Shown here: positions 29,156 through 39,450 of the stretch, piece after piece
How the letters are laid out: every line of letters starts with the position of its first letter
Position numbering within the stretch: position 1 is the first letter of the stretch
Assembly (NCBI RefSeq): GCF_014023275.1
Contig: NZ_CP054698.1
Coordinates: forward strand, 4,464,001 to 4,528,000
DNA length: 64,000 nt
Direction: 5' to 3'
Source: Nostoc edaphicum CCNP1411
GTDB taxonomy: Bacteria; Cyanobacteriota; Cyanobacteriia; Cyanobacteriales; Nostocaceae
Program-made: the position numbers and the translations under genes
Notes under the pieces: model-generated
The model's database searches: none
What the model was told of the DNA's origin: nothing
What the model saw: only the letters and a program-made list of their open reading frames with translations

Positions 29156-30193
29156 CTAATGACTAATAGCTAATGGTTTGAGTAGATTTTTCTCTACTAA
29201 TAACTCGGCGATTTGTACTGCGTTCAATGCTGCGCCTTTGCGGATTTGGTCGCCACATAACCATAATTCCAAGCCACAGGGATGAGAAATATCCTGACGA
29301 ATTCTTCCCACTAAAACTTCATCTCGACCTGTTGCTTCAATTGGCATCGGAAAATGATTAGTTTCCCAATCTTCGACCAATTTCACTCCAGGGGAGGAAT
29401 TTAAAATTTGTCTGGCTTCCTCTGCACTAAAGGGAGTCTCAAATTCTAAATTAATGGCTTCTGAATGGGCGCGGAGTACGGGAACCCGTATACATGTCGC
29501 AGTGATTCTGATTTGCTGCGTGCCAAATATTTTTCGGGTTTCGTTAACCATTTTCATTTCTTCCTCACAATAACCCAAATCGTTTAATGGTGAGTTGTGG
29601 GGGAATAAATTAAATGCCAATGGGTAAGGCAATATTTCAGCAATCGGTGGCTGTCCTTGTAGTATAGCGCTTGTTTGGGTTTTGACTTCTGCCATTGCCC
29701 TAGCACCTGCACCACTAGCCGATTGGTAGGTTGCAGCGACAATGCGTTGCACTGGTTTAACTTTATGCAATGGCCAGACTGCCACAGCCATTAAAATTGT
29801 TGTGCAGTTGGGGTTAGCAATAATGCCTTGGTGATTAGCAGCGGCTTGGGGATTCACCTCTGGCACTACTAAGGGAACTTCCGGGTTCATCCGAAAGGCG
29901 CTGGAGTTGTCAATTACCACTGCGCCCTTTTCGACGGCAACTGCTGCCCAAGTTTTGGATGTGGAACCACCTGCACTAGCCAATACTATATCGACATTTT
30001 CAAAAGCGCGATCGCTCACTGGCTCTACTTGTATATTTTCACCTTTAAACTGTAGCGATCGCCCGACACTCCGCTCTGATGCCAATAACTTCAGGTTGGC
30101 AAGAGGAAAATTACGACTTTCTAACAATTCCAGCAACTCTGTGCCAACTGCACCAGTCGCTCCCAAAATAGCTAAACGATAGGATTTCGACAA
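29156..30193 (-). CDS. asd: Aspartate-semialdehyde dehydrogenase
   Basis: Reduces aspartyl phosphate to aspartate semialdehyde, the branch point to lysine/DAP, threonine and methionine. The NADPH-binding start YRLAILGATGAVGTELLELL, the catalytic cysteine in NPNCTTILMAV and the phosphate/substrate stretch ASGAGARAM are visible. The start is placed at TTG 30191-30193: AGGAGG lies 8 bases upstream and homologues begin two or three residues before YRxAILGATG. The ATG 11 codons earlier lacks such a site and would place AGGAGG inside the frame. Divergent from tig, upstream of dapA. Confidence 0.94.
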   Translation of the reverse strand: MSKSYRLAILGATGAVGTELLELLESRNFPLANLKLLASERSVGRSLQFKGENIQVEPVSDRAFENVDIVLASAGGSTSKTWAAVAVEKGAVVIDNSSAFRMNPEVPLVVPEVNPQAAANHQGIIANPNCTTILMAVAVWPLHKVKPVQRIVAATYQSASGAGARAMAEVKTQTSAILQGQPPIAEILPYPLAFNLFPHNSPLNDLGYCEEEMKMVNETRKIFGTQQIRITATCIRVPVLRAHSEAINLEFETPFSAEEARQILNSSPGVKLVEDWETNHFPMPIEATGRDEVLVGRIRQDISHPCGLELWLCGDQIRKGAALNAVQIAELLVEKNLLKPLAISH

Positions 30194-31015
30194 ACTTGCT
30201 TCCTCCTTTAAGAGATTTATGTGCAATTTCTTGGAACAATTGACAATTTTCTTATATATAAATTGCTATCGCAGTCTTGAAATACATTTTGAATAGATTT
30301 AGTTTTTTCTCTAATTTAGTCGGTCTTTATATATCTAATACATTTATTTTCTTGGTTTTTTAATAAGTTAAGTGATGTTGCATTCTACGACAACGGACTT
30401 CCAATTTTTTTCATCAACCTTTAACTATAATACTAATTATACAATAAACCACCATTTAGCAGAAAAATGGATATATCTGCACTTAGACGTTTAATAGGCA
30501 TCCCAGCTTTAAGGCAATAAACGTTTTTGCTGCAAATCTGCTTACCAACATGATGAATATACTATGATCAAATTGCATAAAACTAGCAAAGCACAAAAGT
30601 GAGCTATGCGGTTTGGTAACAGATGCGCTCTCGTACCACAACTTAATAATAGCTAGACTCAATACTATAACTTTAACTTGGGGGTACTAACCACTCGTTG
30701 AGAACCAGGATATCACGGCATTAGCCCACTGAATAATTAATTCCTAAGTTTTAGGGGTAGTAGGGAGTGAAGAAGGGAATAGGCTACAGGGTAGAGGTTA
30801 CAGATTTATTCCCTATCACCTCTCCCCTTCCCCCTAATCCCAATGCCCCATTAACAAAATTGTTATGAAGGTAAAATGTCAAGTCCTTGGTCATTGGCAG
30901 TAAACTGGATCTTTGCCCCAGGATAAACATCCATCCTTGGATGTCATCAGACCTTTTGGCAAACTCCCATTGCCCCTAAGAGACATCAAGCTATAAAACG
31001 CAAACAATTATTTTA
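30194..31015. other. Long divergent spacer between asd and tig
   Basis: About 820 bases without a supported gene. It contains G-rich and C-rich complementary words near 30756-30845 (AGGGAATAGG and TTCCCTATCACC) of the dispersed Nostoc kind and a short CATCCATCCTTGGATG hairpin near 30930. Divergent promoters for the asd and tig operons must lie here; only the tig one can be suggested. Confidence 0.5.
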
Positions 31016-31044
31016 TTGCGTCTTGTGTGTACTCGGAGTATAAA
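31016..31044 (+). promoter_or_regulatory. Candidate sigma-70-type promoter of tig-clpP-clpX
   Basis: TTGCGT (31016-31021) and TATAAA (31039-31044) with a 17-base spacer, 24 bases before the tig ATG. The -10 box is good and the -35 box has three of the last bases off consensus. Sequence-based suggestion only. Confidence 0.45.
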
Positions 31045-31068
31045 ATACCAGAAAACTAGAGACGAAGC

Positions 31069-32508
31069 ATGAAAGTCACCCAGGAAAAACTTCCCGCCAG
31101 CCAAATTGGCCTGGAAATAGAAATTACGCCGGAAATTACCAAGCAAACTTACGAACAGGTCATCAAAAACTTAGCGAGTACTGCCAATATTCCTGGGTTT
31201 CGTAAAGGCAAGGTACCTCGGCCGATATTGCTACAACGGCTGGGTACAACTCGTATCAAGGCAGCAGCGCTGGAAGAACTAATTCAAGACGGCATTGAGC
31301 AAGCAGTTAAACAAGAAGCTATCCCGGCAATCGGTCAGCCGCAATTGCGCTCCTCTTTTGAGGATTTGATTAATAATTATGAACCTGGAAAACCCCTGAC
31401 GATTTCGGCGGCGGTCGATGTAGAACCAGAAGTAAATCTCGTGCAGTACACTGATCTACAAGCCAAGGCTGAAGAAGTCAAGTACGATCCAGAACGGGTG
31501 GAGAACACGCTGGATAAGGAACGTCAAGAATTGGCGACATTGATTCCTGTGGAAGGACGTGCAGCCCAAATCGGCGATATTGCAGTAGTCGATTTTAAAG
31601 GTTCATTCGCCAAAGTAGAGGGCGAAGACGAAACAGCCGAACCAGAACCGATTCCCGGAGCCGAAGCAACTGATTTTCAAGTTGAATTGCAAGAAGATAA
31701 ATTTATTCCAGGCTTTATTTCGGGAATAGTAGGGATGAATCCTGAAGAAACCAAAGAAATTGCCGCGCAGTTCCCAGACCCGTATGCTAATGAAGATTTA
31801 GCTGGAAAAGCGGCAACTTTCACAGTGACGCTCAAAGAACTGAAGGAAAAAGAACTACCAGAAATAAATGACGATTTTGCCCAAGAAATCAGCGATTTTG
31901 AAACCTTAGAGGAGTTACGTGCTTCTTTGGTAGAGCGATATCAAAAAGAGTCAGATGACAAAACAAAAACAAATAAGCAGGAAGCCTTGTTAACTGAACT
32001 GCTCAAGCACGTAGAAGTTGACTTACCAGCAACTTTGATTGAGCAAGAAGTAGATGCAATGCTAACGCAAACAGCAATCCGGCTGTCTCAGCAAGGGTTG
32101 GATGTAAGAAAGTTGTTTACTCAAGATATTATTCCGCAATTGCGGGAGCGATCGCGCACTGAAGCAATTGAACGCATCAAACGTTCCTTGTCTTTGCGGG
32201 AAGTCGGTAAACGCGAATCTATCGAGGTAACACCAGAAGAAATCGCAGCCAGAGTCACAGAACTTTTGGAACAGTACCCAGAGGAGCAAGACGTTGATGA
32301 AGATAAACTGCGCTCAATCGTGGAAAACGAGCTGCTAAACGAAAAAATCATCGATTGGCTTTTAGAACACTCCTCGGTTGAACTTGTACCCGAAGGTTCT
32401 TTGAGTCCCGCAGAGGAAACAGAAGACGCAGAATCTGATGCTGATGGTGATGCACCTCAGACTGAAGAAGAAAACAGCGAAGCTTCTACAGAAGTCACAG
32501 AAGGATAA
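31069..32508 (+). CDS. tig: Trigger factor (ribosome-bound chaperone)
   Basis: Ribosome-docked folding chaperone with peptidyl-prolyl isomerase activity. The 479 residues show the ribosome-binding signature GFRKGKVPRPIL (about 44-55), the FKBP-like domain (about 165-250, GDIAVVDFKGSF and FQVELQEDKFIPGF), and the long helical chaperone arms. The final 35 residues are an acidic, disordered tail, typical of cyanobacterial trigger factors. tig-clpP-clpX is a conserved cyanobacterial order linking folding with ATP-dependent proteolysis. Confidence 0.97.
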   Translation: MKVTQEKLPASQIGLEIEITPEITKQTYEQVIKNLASTANIPGFRKGKVPRPILLQRLGTTRIKAAALEELIQDGIEQAVKQEAIPAIGQPQLRSSFEDLINNYEPGKPLTISAAVDVEPEVNLVQYTDLQAKAEEVKYDPERVENTLDKERQELATLIPVEGRAAQIGDIAVVDFKGSFAKVEGEDETAEPEPIPGAEATDFQVELQEDKFIPGFISGIVGMNPEETKEIAAQFPDPYANEDLAGKAATFTVTLKELKEKELPEINDDFAQEISDFETLEELRASLVERYQKESDDKTKTNKQEALLTELLKHVEVDLPATLIEQEVDAMLTQTAIRLSQQGLDVRKLFTQDIIPQLRERSRTEAIERIKRSLSLREVGKRESIEVTPEEIAARVTELLEQYPEEQDVDEDKLRSIVENELLNEKIIDWLLEHSSVELVPEGSLSPAEETEDAESDADGDAPQTEEENSEASTEVTEG

Positions 32509-32946
32509 TAAAAAATCCCACAGCCATGAGTTCACCAGTTCTGAGTTAAAGTACTGGTGAAATCGGTAAGGTAAGGGATATGAGGAAGTAGGGCAAGAAA
32601 TAACCAATGCCCCTCAAGAGTGCTGAGTCAAGAGTGCTGAGTGCTGAGTGGGGAATCTCGCTTTTTTACTCAGAACTCGGAACTGTCTCAACGCCCCGCT
32701 AACGGAACTTAGAACTGTTTTGCCCTATGCCCCGTGACTCAGGGATAAAGTCAGAATAATTAAAGAATTAATGAATTTTCGGCAAATAGTGACACCTGTT
32801 ATCGCCTGGGCTTGATACTGTGTTAAACGAGAGAAAATTATATGAGGCATAATGGTTAACACGTAGCTTATAAAAATCCCATTCGTCGAAAATGCAGCAT
32901 CTGCTGCTGAAACATCTGTCCTCAATTATCGTCAAAGAAAGCTTGT
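32509..32946. other. tig-clpP spacer with GTGCTGAGT repeats
   Basis: Tandem GAGTGCTGAGT words at about 32618-32650, followed by complementary ACTCAGAACTC words near 32669, plus an ACCAGT...ACTGGT hairpin near 32533-32561. The 438-base gap makes a separate clpP promoter likely. No gene was seen. Confidence 0.55.
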
Positions 32947-33645
32947 ATGCTTGAATCGCAGTCAGGAAATTCCCCCATCAGCAACTTAAGTCGAATAAAC
33001 ATTAACTCCCAGTTGAGCAGCCCTAGCAACATCGTGCCGATGGTGATAGAACAATCTGGCATGGGAGAAAGGGCTTTCGACATCTACTCCCGCCTGCTGC
33101 GAGAGCGGATTATCTTTTTGGGAACACCAATAGACGATGCCGTAGCCAACTCAATTGTGGCTCAGTTGTTATTCCTAGATGCCGAAGACTCAGAAAAAGA
33201 CATCCAACTGTATGTTAATTCTCCTGGCGGCTCGGTCTACGCAGGGATGGCAATCTATGATACAATACAGCAAATTCGCCCTGATGTTGTTACCATCTGT
33301 TTTGGATTAGCCGCGAGCATGGGGGCATTTTTGTTGACAGCAGGGGCTGCCGGTAAGCGAATGTCTCTACCCGACTCCCGGATTATGATTCACCAACCAC
33401 TTGGTGGCGCTCAAGGTCAAGCCATTGACATTGAAATTCAAGCCAGAGAAATTCTTTACGTTAAGGCTAAGTTGAATCAGTTAATGGCTCACCATACTGG
33501 TCAACCCTTAGAAAGAATTGAAGCAGATACTGAGCGCGACTTTTTTATGTCGGCAGAAGAGGCGAAAAACTACGGTTTGATTGATCAGGTCATTTCCAGG
33601 CAAAATCTTCCCACAGCAGGGGAAAACGTCACCATTCTGAAATAA
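32947..33645 (+). CDS. clpP: ATP-dependent Clp protease proteolytic subunit
   Basis: The serine peptidase ring of the Clp protease. The catalytic triad is intact: S124 in [10 protein letters not shown]149 in [10 protein letters not shown]198 in TERDFFMS. The product is 232 residues, longer than the core by an N-terminal extension of about 30 residues (Ser/Asn-rich) before [19 protein letters not shown]. It lies 9 bases before clpX, so the two are translated from one mRNA and ClpX is the partner unfoldase. In cyanobacteria the clpX-linked copy is usually called clpP2. Confidence 0.97.
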   Translation: MLESQSGNSPISNLSRININSQLSSPSNIVPMVIEQSGMGERAFDIYSRLLRERIIFLGTPIDDAVANSIVAQLLFLDAEDSEKDIQLYVNSPGGSVYAGMAIYDTIQQIRPDVVTICFGLAASMGAFLLTAGAAGKRMSLPDSRIMIHQPLGGAQGQAIDIEIQAREILYVKAKLNQLMAHHTGQPLERIEADTERDFFMSAEEAKNYGLIDQVISRQNLPTAGENVTILK

Positions 33646-33654
33646 GAGGCTGGT

Positions 33655-34995
33655 ATGTCTAAGTACGACTCCCATTTGAAATGTTCATTTTGTGGCAAGT
33701 CTCAAGAGCAGGTGCGTAAATTAATCGCGGGGCCGGGAGTCTACATCTGCGATGAATGCGTTGACTTGTGTAATGAAATACTAGACGAGGAATTACTCGA
33801 TACCAATGGTGCGGCCGCACAACCAGCACCAAGAGCAGAGCCACCTCAAAAACGGCGTACCCACTCTGCTAGTATTTCGTTTAATCAAATACCCAAGCCA
33901 AGAGAGATTAAAAAGTATCTAGACGAGCACGTTATTGGTCAAGACGAAGCGAAGAAAGTACTGTCAGTAGCTGTTTACAATCACTACAAGCGGCTGGCGG
34001 TCATTCAGTCAAAAGCCAGTGGCAAAGCTGGGGCGGATGACGCAATAGAATTGCAAAAATCCAATATTTTGTTAATTGGCCCGACCGGTTGCGGCAAAAC
34101 TCTCTTAGCGCAAACCCTAGCGAAAATCTTGGATGTACCCTTTGCCGTCGCCGATGCGACAACGCTGACGGAAGCAGGGTATGTGGGAGAAGATGTGGAA
34201 AATATCTTGCTGCGACTGTTGCAGGTGGCGGATTTGGATATAGAAGAGGCGCAACGAGGAATTATTTACATTGATGAAATTGACAAAGTTGCTCGTAAGA
34301 GCGAGAACACGTCAATTACCCGCGATGTTTCTGGCGAAGGCGTGCAGCAAGCTTTGCTGAAAATGTTAGAGGGAACGATCGCCAATGTACCACCCCAAGG
34401 AGGGCGCAAACATCCCTATCAAGACTGCATCCAGATTGATACAAGTAATATTTTGTTCGTCTGTGGTGGTGCCTTCGTGGGCTTAGAAAAGATTGTAGAT
34501 CAGAGAGTTGGCAAAAAAGCAATCGGTTTTGTGCAACCAGGAGAAGGCCAATCGAAGGAGAAACGAGCAGCAGATACTCTTCGCCATCTAGAACCGGATG
34601 ATTTAGTGAAATTTGGCATGATTCCAGAATTTATTGGGCGTGTGCCAATGGTAGCAGTAGTAGATCCGCTAGATGAAGAAGCGCTGATGGCGATTCTTAC
34701 CCAACCACGCAGCGCCTTAGTGAAGCAGTACCAAAAACTGCTGAAGATGGATAATGTCCAGTTAGATTTTAAAGCAGATGCTTTACGAGCGATCGCTCAA
34801 GAAGCTTACCGCCGTAAAACTGGTGCGAGAGCATTACGTGGTATTGTCGAAGAATTGATGTTGGATGTAATGTATGAGTTACCATCCCGTAAGGATGTGA
34901 CACGCTGTACAGTTACCAGGGAAATGGTCGAGAAGCGATCGACTGCCGAACTAATAATACATCCATCTTCACTACCGAAGCCAGAATCTGCTTAA
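33655..34995 (+). CDS. clpX: Clp protease ATPase subunit ClpX
   Basis: AAA+ unfoldase that recognises tagged substrates and feeds them to ClpP. The N-terminal zinc finger uses C10, C13, C32 and C35. Walker A is GPTGCGKT (from residue 142), Walker [10 protein letters not shown] (about 203-211), the pore loop and ClpP-binding loop (IGF at about 288-290) are present, and sensor-2 lies in KTGARALR. Full length at 446 residues. AGAGGCTGGT precedes the start. The cluster is closed by a dispersed repeat block. Confidence 0.98.
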   Translation: MSKYDSHLKCSFCGKSQEQVRKLIAGPGVYICDECVDLCNEILDEELLDTNGAAAQPAPRAEPPQKRRTHSASISFNQIPKPREIKKYLDEHVIGQDEAKKVLSVAVYNHYKRLAVIQSKASGKAGADDAIELQKSNILLIGPTGCGKTLLAQTLAKILDVPFAVADATTLTEAGYVGEDVENILLRLLQVADLDIEEAQRGIIYIDEIDKVARKSENTSITRDVSGEGVQQALLKMLEGTIANVPPQGGRKHPYQDCIQIDTSNILFVCGGAFVGLEKIVDQRVGKKAIGFVQPGEGQSKEKRAADTLRHLEPDDLVKFGMIPEFIGRVPMVAVVDPLDEEALMAILTQPRSALVKQYQKLLKMDNVQLDFKADALRAIAQEAYRRKTGARALRGIVEELMLDVMYELPSRKDVTRCTVTREMVEKRSTAELIIHPSSLPKPESA

Positions 34996-35100
34996 TAGTC
35001 ATTGGTCATTAGTCATTGGTCATTGGTTATTTGTCAAAAACTAAGGACTAATAACCATATACCAAGGACAAATGACAACTGACAAAGGACAAAGTAACTA
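34996..35100. repeat. GTCATTG/GGACAAA repeat block
   Basis: Multiple GTCATTGGTCATTAG words are followed by complementary GGACAAATGACAA words, giving an imperfect inverted repeat of about 100 bases between clpX and the hydrolase. Near-copies occur around 29090-29165, 39335-39405, 43207-43305, 49783-49858 and 58347-58400. Confidence 0.75.
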
Positions 35101-36021
35101 ATGCCTTATATTAATGTTCGTGGCGTTGAGCATTACTACGAATGGGTGAAAAAACCATCTGGTTCTTTAGTAAAACCAGTGATGGTTTTCATTCACGGTT
35201 GGGCTGGTTCGGCTAGGTATTGGCAAAATACCGCTAATGCTTTATCGGAGCAATTTGATTGTTTACTCTACGATTTGCGGGGATTTGGTCGTTCTCGCGG
35301 AAAGCCAACCATAGCCCAAGCAAGTGAAGCTGTTGCCGAATCTGAGTCCCCCCAGGAAGAATCACAGGCAATCAAAGAGCTAACTTATGAATTAGAGGAA
35401 TATGCTGATGATTTGGCAGCTTTGTTAGATGGGTTGCATCTTCAGCGTGTCTACATCCATGCTCATTCAATGGGTGCTTCTGTTGCAACTTTATTTTTTA
35501 ACCGCTACCCTCAACGAGTAGAGCGAGGAATTTTAACTTGTAGTGGCATTTTTGAGTACGACGAAAAGTCCTTTAGTGCCTTTCATAAATTTGGTGGCTA
35601 TGTAGTGAAATTCCGTCCCAAGTGGTTAAGCAAAATCCCATTTGTTGACCGGATGTTTATGGCCAGATTTCTGTATAGTTCAATACCACATTCTGAGCGT
35701 CAAGCTTTTTTGCAAGATTTTCTCGAAGCAGATTACAATGCGGCATTAGGGACAATTTTTACTTCAGTTAGTAAAACTCAAGCTGAAGTGATGCCGCAAG
35801 AGTTTGCCAAGCTGACAGTGCCGACTCTACTTGTAGCCGGAGAGTATGACAAAATTATTCCAGCCGAGATGGGGCGGAAAGCCGCTGCACTAAGTGAGAA
35901 AGTGGAATTTGTGATGATTCCCAACACAGCCCATTTCCCAATGTTGGAAGATGCGCCAACTTACTTGCGACTGGTACAAGAGTTTTTGCAAATTAATGCC
36001 CGACAACCACAGGTGGGATAA
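35101..36021 (+). CDS. Alpha/beta-fold hydrolase
   Basis: A soluble serine hydrolase of 306 residues. Visible are the oxyanion HGWAGSARYW (about 32-41), the LLYDLRGFGRSRG turn, the nucleophile serine in AHSMGASV (about 121-128), Asp in VAGEYDKIIPAE and His in NTAHFPMLED. A Ser/Glu-rich insertion (about residues 78-96) precedes the lid region. The substrate is not predictable; the family includes esterases, haloalkane dehalogenases and perhydrolases. Confidence 0.9.
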   Translation: MPYINVRGVEHYYEWVKKPSGSLVKPVMVFIHGWAGSARYWQNTANALSEQFDCLLYDLRGFGRSRGKPTIAQASEAVAESESPQEESQAIKELTYELEEYADDLAALLDGLHLQRVYIHAHSMGASVATLFFNRYPQRVERGILTCSGIFEYDEKSFSAFHKFGGYVVKFRPKWLSKIPFVDRMFMARFLYSSIPHSERQAFLQDFLEADYNAALGTIFTSVSKTQAEVMPQEFAKLTVPTLLVAGEYDKIIPAEMGRKAAALSEKVEFVMIPNTAHFPMLEDAPTYLRLVQEFLQINARQPQVG

Positions 36022-36036
36022 CTAAATAGTGGTTTT

Positions 36037-37233
36037 TTAGACAGTTAAGTGTACCTGTGTAATACCTTGACGCATTTCATATTGTCGCTTTGACCAAGAC
36101 TTTTGAATTGTTTTACGGAGCAAGGGAGCAAGTTGAATTAACAGCGATCGCAGCAGTGCATTTTTTCGCAGTAGTTCACCTTGTTTAGCTTCCTCTAACT
36201 GGAGTTGCTGGGCGCGGATAATTTCTGGCTCACGTTCCGCTTGGATTTGCGATAGTGCGATGTCAATATCCTGGTGTCCAGTTTCTTTGTAGAACAGCGG
36301 CACAAGATGATTAGCAGCGACAATCACATCACGGAATGCTAAATTAATTCCTTGAGCGCGGACAGGAGACATTGGGTGTGCAGCGTCACCTAGAAGCAGT
36401 GCCCCTGGTGCGTGCCATTTGGGACAATAACCAACTACAACAGAAAGCCGAATGGGCGATTCGATGGTGTCTGCATGATTACGAAAATGCTCTGCTAGCC
36501 ATGAGGGTGATAGGGAGGCAAAAATCTCTGCCCAGTTGGCTTGTTTCCAGTCAGTGTTTTCGGTTGCCGACATCACCCAAGCCAGATGCAATTTTCCTGA
36601 CTCTGCTCCGTGAAAGATGCTAAATACGCGATCGCTATTTACAATAGTACGAAACACATTATCACCTGCAAACTCAGGGCTGGCGGCAAGTTTAAACCAG
36701 AGAATATCAATATTTTTGGGCTGACGTACCAACTCCAATCCTATACGTTGTCGCACAAGAGAATTTCTACCATCTGCCCCAACCACTAGGTTAGCAGCAA
36801 ATTCTCTTCCATCGTTAAGTAATACACCTGCTACACGTTGGTTACTCCACAATAAATCCTTTATAGGAACACCCTGAATGAATTCAAACCCATCATTGGT
36901 TTGAGCTTCCGAAATCAGTGCTTTGAGCAGTGGTGGTTGTGAAACCAGTGTACAGGGTCGGGTTGCCCCCATTGGTTCATCAACTCGAAACAACTGCTTC
37001 CCCCCGATAATGAATTCCCACGCGTCAAGTTGTCGATGGGGAATATGCTCTAACAATGCTGATAGACCCATTTGCTCTAGTGCATCTAAGCCACTAGGCA
37101 TTAATCCTTCACCGCGAAATACACGATGAAAATCTTTTGCTGCTTCAATTAACGTTACAGCAATACCACGTTTTGCAAGGAGCAGTGCAAGGGTTGCACC
37201 TGTTGGGCCTGCGCCCACAATTACAATCTGCAC
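36037..37233 (-). CDS. FAD-dependent aromatic-type monooxygenase
   Basis: A 398-residue flavoprotein of the PHBH/UbiH group. The dinucleotide fold VIVGAGPTGATLALLLAKRG (residues 4-23), the DG motif VVGADGRNSLVRQR (about 150-163) and GDAAHPMSPVRAQGINLA (about 279-296), which binds the FAD ribityl, are all present. It hydroxylates an unknown ring substrate using NAD(P)H and O2. It follows the GntR gene by 57 bases on the same strand, so the regulator probably controls it. Confidence 0.9.
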   Translation of the reverse strand: MQIVIVGAGPTGATLALLLAKRGIAVTLIEAAKDFHRVFRGEGLMPSGLDALEQMGLSALLEHIPHRQLDAWEFIIGGKQLFRVDEPMGATRPCTLVSQPPLLKALISEAQTNDGFEFIQGVPIKDLLWSNQRVAGVLLNDGREFAANLVVGADGRNSLVRQRIGLELVRQPKNIDILWFKLAASPEFAGDNVFRTIVNSDRVFSIFHGAESGKLHLAWVMSATENTDWKQANWAEIFASLSPSWLAEHFRNHADTIESPIRLSVVVGYCPKWHAPGALLLGDAAHPMSPVRAQGINLAFRDVIVAANHLVPLFYKETGHQDIDIALSQIQAEREPEIIRAQQLQLEEAKQGELLRKNALLRSLLIQLAPLLRKTIQKSWSKRQYEMRQGITQVHLTV

Positions 37234-37290
37234 TATCCCATCCCTCCTATATCAATTGCTCTCAAAGATGTTGGTCGAATTATCTTGAGA

Positions 37291-38274
37291 TTAACTCAAA
37301 CCCAGTTCTCGTTTTAGCAAGTTAATTGAATTAGCGCCGATATAATTTTCAACCTTAATCAGCTTTGGTGGACGAATAATATCTTCATCAGATGCTTGCA
37401 CGGCTGCTTGCACTGCCGCAAAACTAGCTTGATCACTTATGATTACCTCAGCCCGTTTTACCATAGCCTGAAGTTTATAGGCATCTTTTGGTTGTGAAGT
37501 CATCACCAGTAGTTCATCCCCCCGCAAACCGTGGAGAATTACTTCTGCTGCTCGTGCAATGCCGGAACTGAGGCTGACTATGCCTACACAATTTTCTTTT
37601 GGTAGGGTTTTCAATAGGCTGAGTTCCTTGCTGTAGTCGTAGATATCCAAAGGAATTACCCGTGCAGCTTTTGGAGCTGCGATCGCTTCCACATTACTGA
37701 TAAAATACCGACTTGTGACGACTGTCGCAGAGGTAGTTTTATCTAACACAGCTGTTAATTCTTCCATTGCTACCAACTGGACTGGGATTTTTAGCGATCG
37801 CTCTAATTCATAGACCATCAACTCACCAGCACCCATATCATAAGATGGAACTGCAACTAGTACCCGCGCACTACAACGCAAGCGCCAGTCAATTTCCGCT
37901 AAAAATAGCTCCCTGGCTTGATTGAGTGAACATCCTTGGGTGAGCAGATCATCGAGTGCTTTCTGGACAACTTGATATGCATCAGGATTTTGTTTGAGTA
38001 TTGGTGATTGCAGTCTACTACCGCCCTCATGACCTTGGGGACGAACATAAATTCCTGAACCAGCCATACTTTCAACAAATCCGTCTTCCTCCAGTTGACG
38101 GTAAACTTTGCTAATGGTATTACGGTGTAACCCAGTTTGCATTGCCAGCGCCCGTGTGCTTGGTAATTTGTAAGCAGGCGGATATTGCCGGGAAGCGATC
38201 GCAAACCGGATTTGATTAAACAGCTGGGTTGATGCCGGAATTTCGCTGTCTGGCTGAATACGGAATTGAATCAT
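37291..38274 (-). CDS. GntR-family transcriptional regulator
   Basis: The 327-residue product has an N-terminal winged helix (about 10-75) with YKLPSTRALAMQTGLHRNTI and SKVYRQLEEDGFVESMAGSG, the GntR DNA-reading motif. The 250-residue C-terminal domain is not one of the common effector types and resembles other cyanobacterial GntR proteins with an alpha/beta sensor. ATG 38272-38274 is chosen because AGGAGG stands 7 bases upstream; two extra codons upstream (TTG, GTG) lack that spacing. Upstream of and co-directional with the monooxygenase. Confidence 0.9.
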   Translation of the reverse strand: MIQFRIQPDSEIPASTQLFNQIRFAIASRQYPPAYKLPSTRALAMQTGLHRNTISKVYRQLEEDGFVESMAGSGIYVRPQGHEGGSRLQSPILKQNPDAYQVVQKALDDLLTQGCSLNQARELFLAEIDWRLRCSARVLVAVPSYDMGAGELMVYELERSLKIPVQLVAMEELTAVLDKTTSATVVTSRYFISNVEAIAAPKAARVIPLDIYDYSKELSLLKTLPKENCVGIVSLSSGIARAAEVILHGLRGDELLVMTSQPKDAYKLQAMVKRAEVIISDQASFAAVQAAVQASDEDIIRPPKLIKVENYIGANSINLLKRELGLS

Positions 38275-38574
38275 CACCAAACCTCCTGAATACTAAGTGC
38301 TGATGAGTGCTGTGAGCGGGGCGTTTGCCCGTGCTGAGGTTTGAGTATTAAGTGTTGCTTGTCTACTCAGCACTTTTAACTCAGCACTATTTTGGTGTCC
38401 AGATGCATTTGCTACATATTGAATATTTTATTTACATATAAAGTTTTTCTGGTAGAAATTTCTAATGCGTCCACTATTGGTAATTGATAATTTAATTGGG
38501 AATAACCTGGGCATACTGGCATAGTTATATCAAATAAACACACAGCTAATTACACAGCACTGGTAAAAATTATT
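38275..38574. other. Spacer with GTGCTGAGT-type repeats
   Basis: Direct and inverted AAGTGCTGA/ACTCAGCACT words at about 38293-38385, including a GCGGGGCGTTTGCCCGT hairpin. This is the divergent control region between the GntR regulator and the dienelactone hydrolase gene. Confidence 0.5.
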
Positions 38575-39315
38575 ATGACAGAGCAAGCAACAATTACCAC
38601 AACGGTTAATCTTTTGCAAGATAATATTCAAGTGTCTGCTTATCTGGCGGAACCAAAAGAATCTGGCTCTTACCCAGGAGTGGTGGTATTACAAGAGATT
38701 TTTGGTGTCAACGTTCACATTCGGGAAGTTACAGAACGGATTGCCAAACTTGGGTATGTAGCGATCGCACCTGCGCTTTTTCAACGGATTGCTCCTGGCT
38801 TTGAAACCGGATACACACCCGAAGACATTGAAACTGGCAGAAGCTACGCCATGCAGACTCAAGCATCAGAGTTATTGAGCGATATTCAATTAGCAATTGA
38901 CTACCTCAAAAATCTGCCCCAAGTGAAAAAAGATGGCTTTGGCTGTATTGGCTTCTGTTTTGGTGGTCATGTCGCATATCTTGCAGCCACTTTGCCAGAT
39001 ATTAAAGTTACAGCTTCCTTCTACGGTGCTGGAATTACCACTCGCACACCAGGAGGCGGCGCTCCTACTGTCACCCGTACCAGAGAAATTCCAGGTACTC
39101 TATATGGCTTCTTTGGTAAAGAAGATGCTAGCATCCCAGCGGAACAAGTAGACGAGATTGAGGCAGAGTTAGAAAAATATAAAATTCCTCATCGCGTGTT
39201 TCGCTACGATGGAGCTGATCACGGATTTTTCTGTGACCATCGTGCCAGTTATAATCCTAAAGCTGCGGCTGATGCTTGGGAGCAAGTAAAACAACTCTTT
39301 AGTCAACTAAACTGA
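38575..39315 (+). CDS. Dienelactone hydrolase family protein
   Basis: A 246-residue alpha/beta hydrolase with cysteine as nucleophile. The DLH pattern is visible: VVVLQEIFGVNVHIREVTER (about 35-54), the cysteine in GCIGFCFGGH (about 121-130), Asp in GKEDASIP and His in GADHGFFCDHR. In bacteria these enzymes hydrolyse dienelactones in aromatic breakdown or related lactones and esters; the actual substrate here is unknown. It is divergent from the GntR/monooxygenase pair, and a shared aromatic role is only a guess. Confidence 0.92.
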   Translation: MTEQATITTTVNLLQDNIQVSAYLAEPKESGSYPGVVVLQEIFGVNVHIREVTERIAKLGYVAIAPALFQRIAPGFETGYTPEDIETGRSYAMQTQASELLSDIQLAIDYLKNLPQVKKDGFGCIGFCFGGHVAYLAATLPDIKVTASFYGAGITTRTPGGGAPTVTRTREIPGTLYGFFGKEDASIPAEQVDEIEAELEKYKIPHRVFRYDGADHGFFCDHRASYNPKAAADAWEQVKQLFSQLN

Positions 39316-39450
39316 AGCATACGCAGGTAAGTTTGTCATTAGTCATTAGTCATTAGTGAATAACAAAGGACAACTGACGAATGACAAGTGGCAAATGACA
39401 ATCTAAATTCCAGTGGCACCATATCAAATAACAATTAATCTTCAAAAGTC
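39316..39450. repeat. GTCATTAG/GACAAATG repeat block
   Basis: GTCATTAGTCATTAGTCATT at about 39337-39356 is followed by AACAAAGGACAACTGACGAA-type words that can pair with it. Same dispersed family as at 34996. Confidence 0.7.
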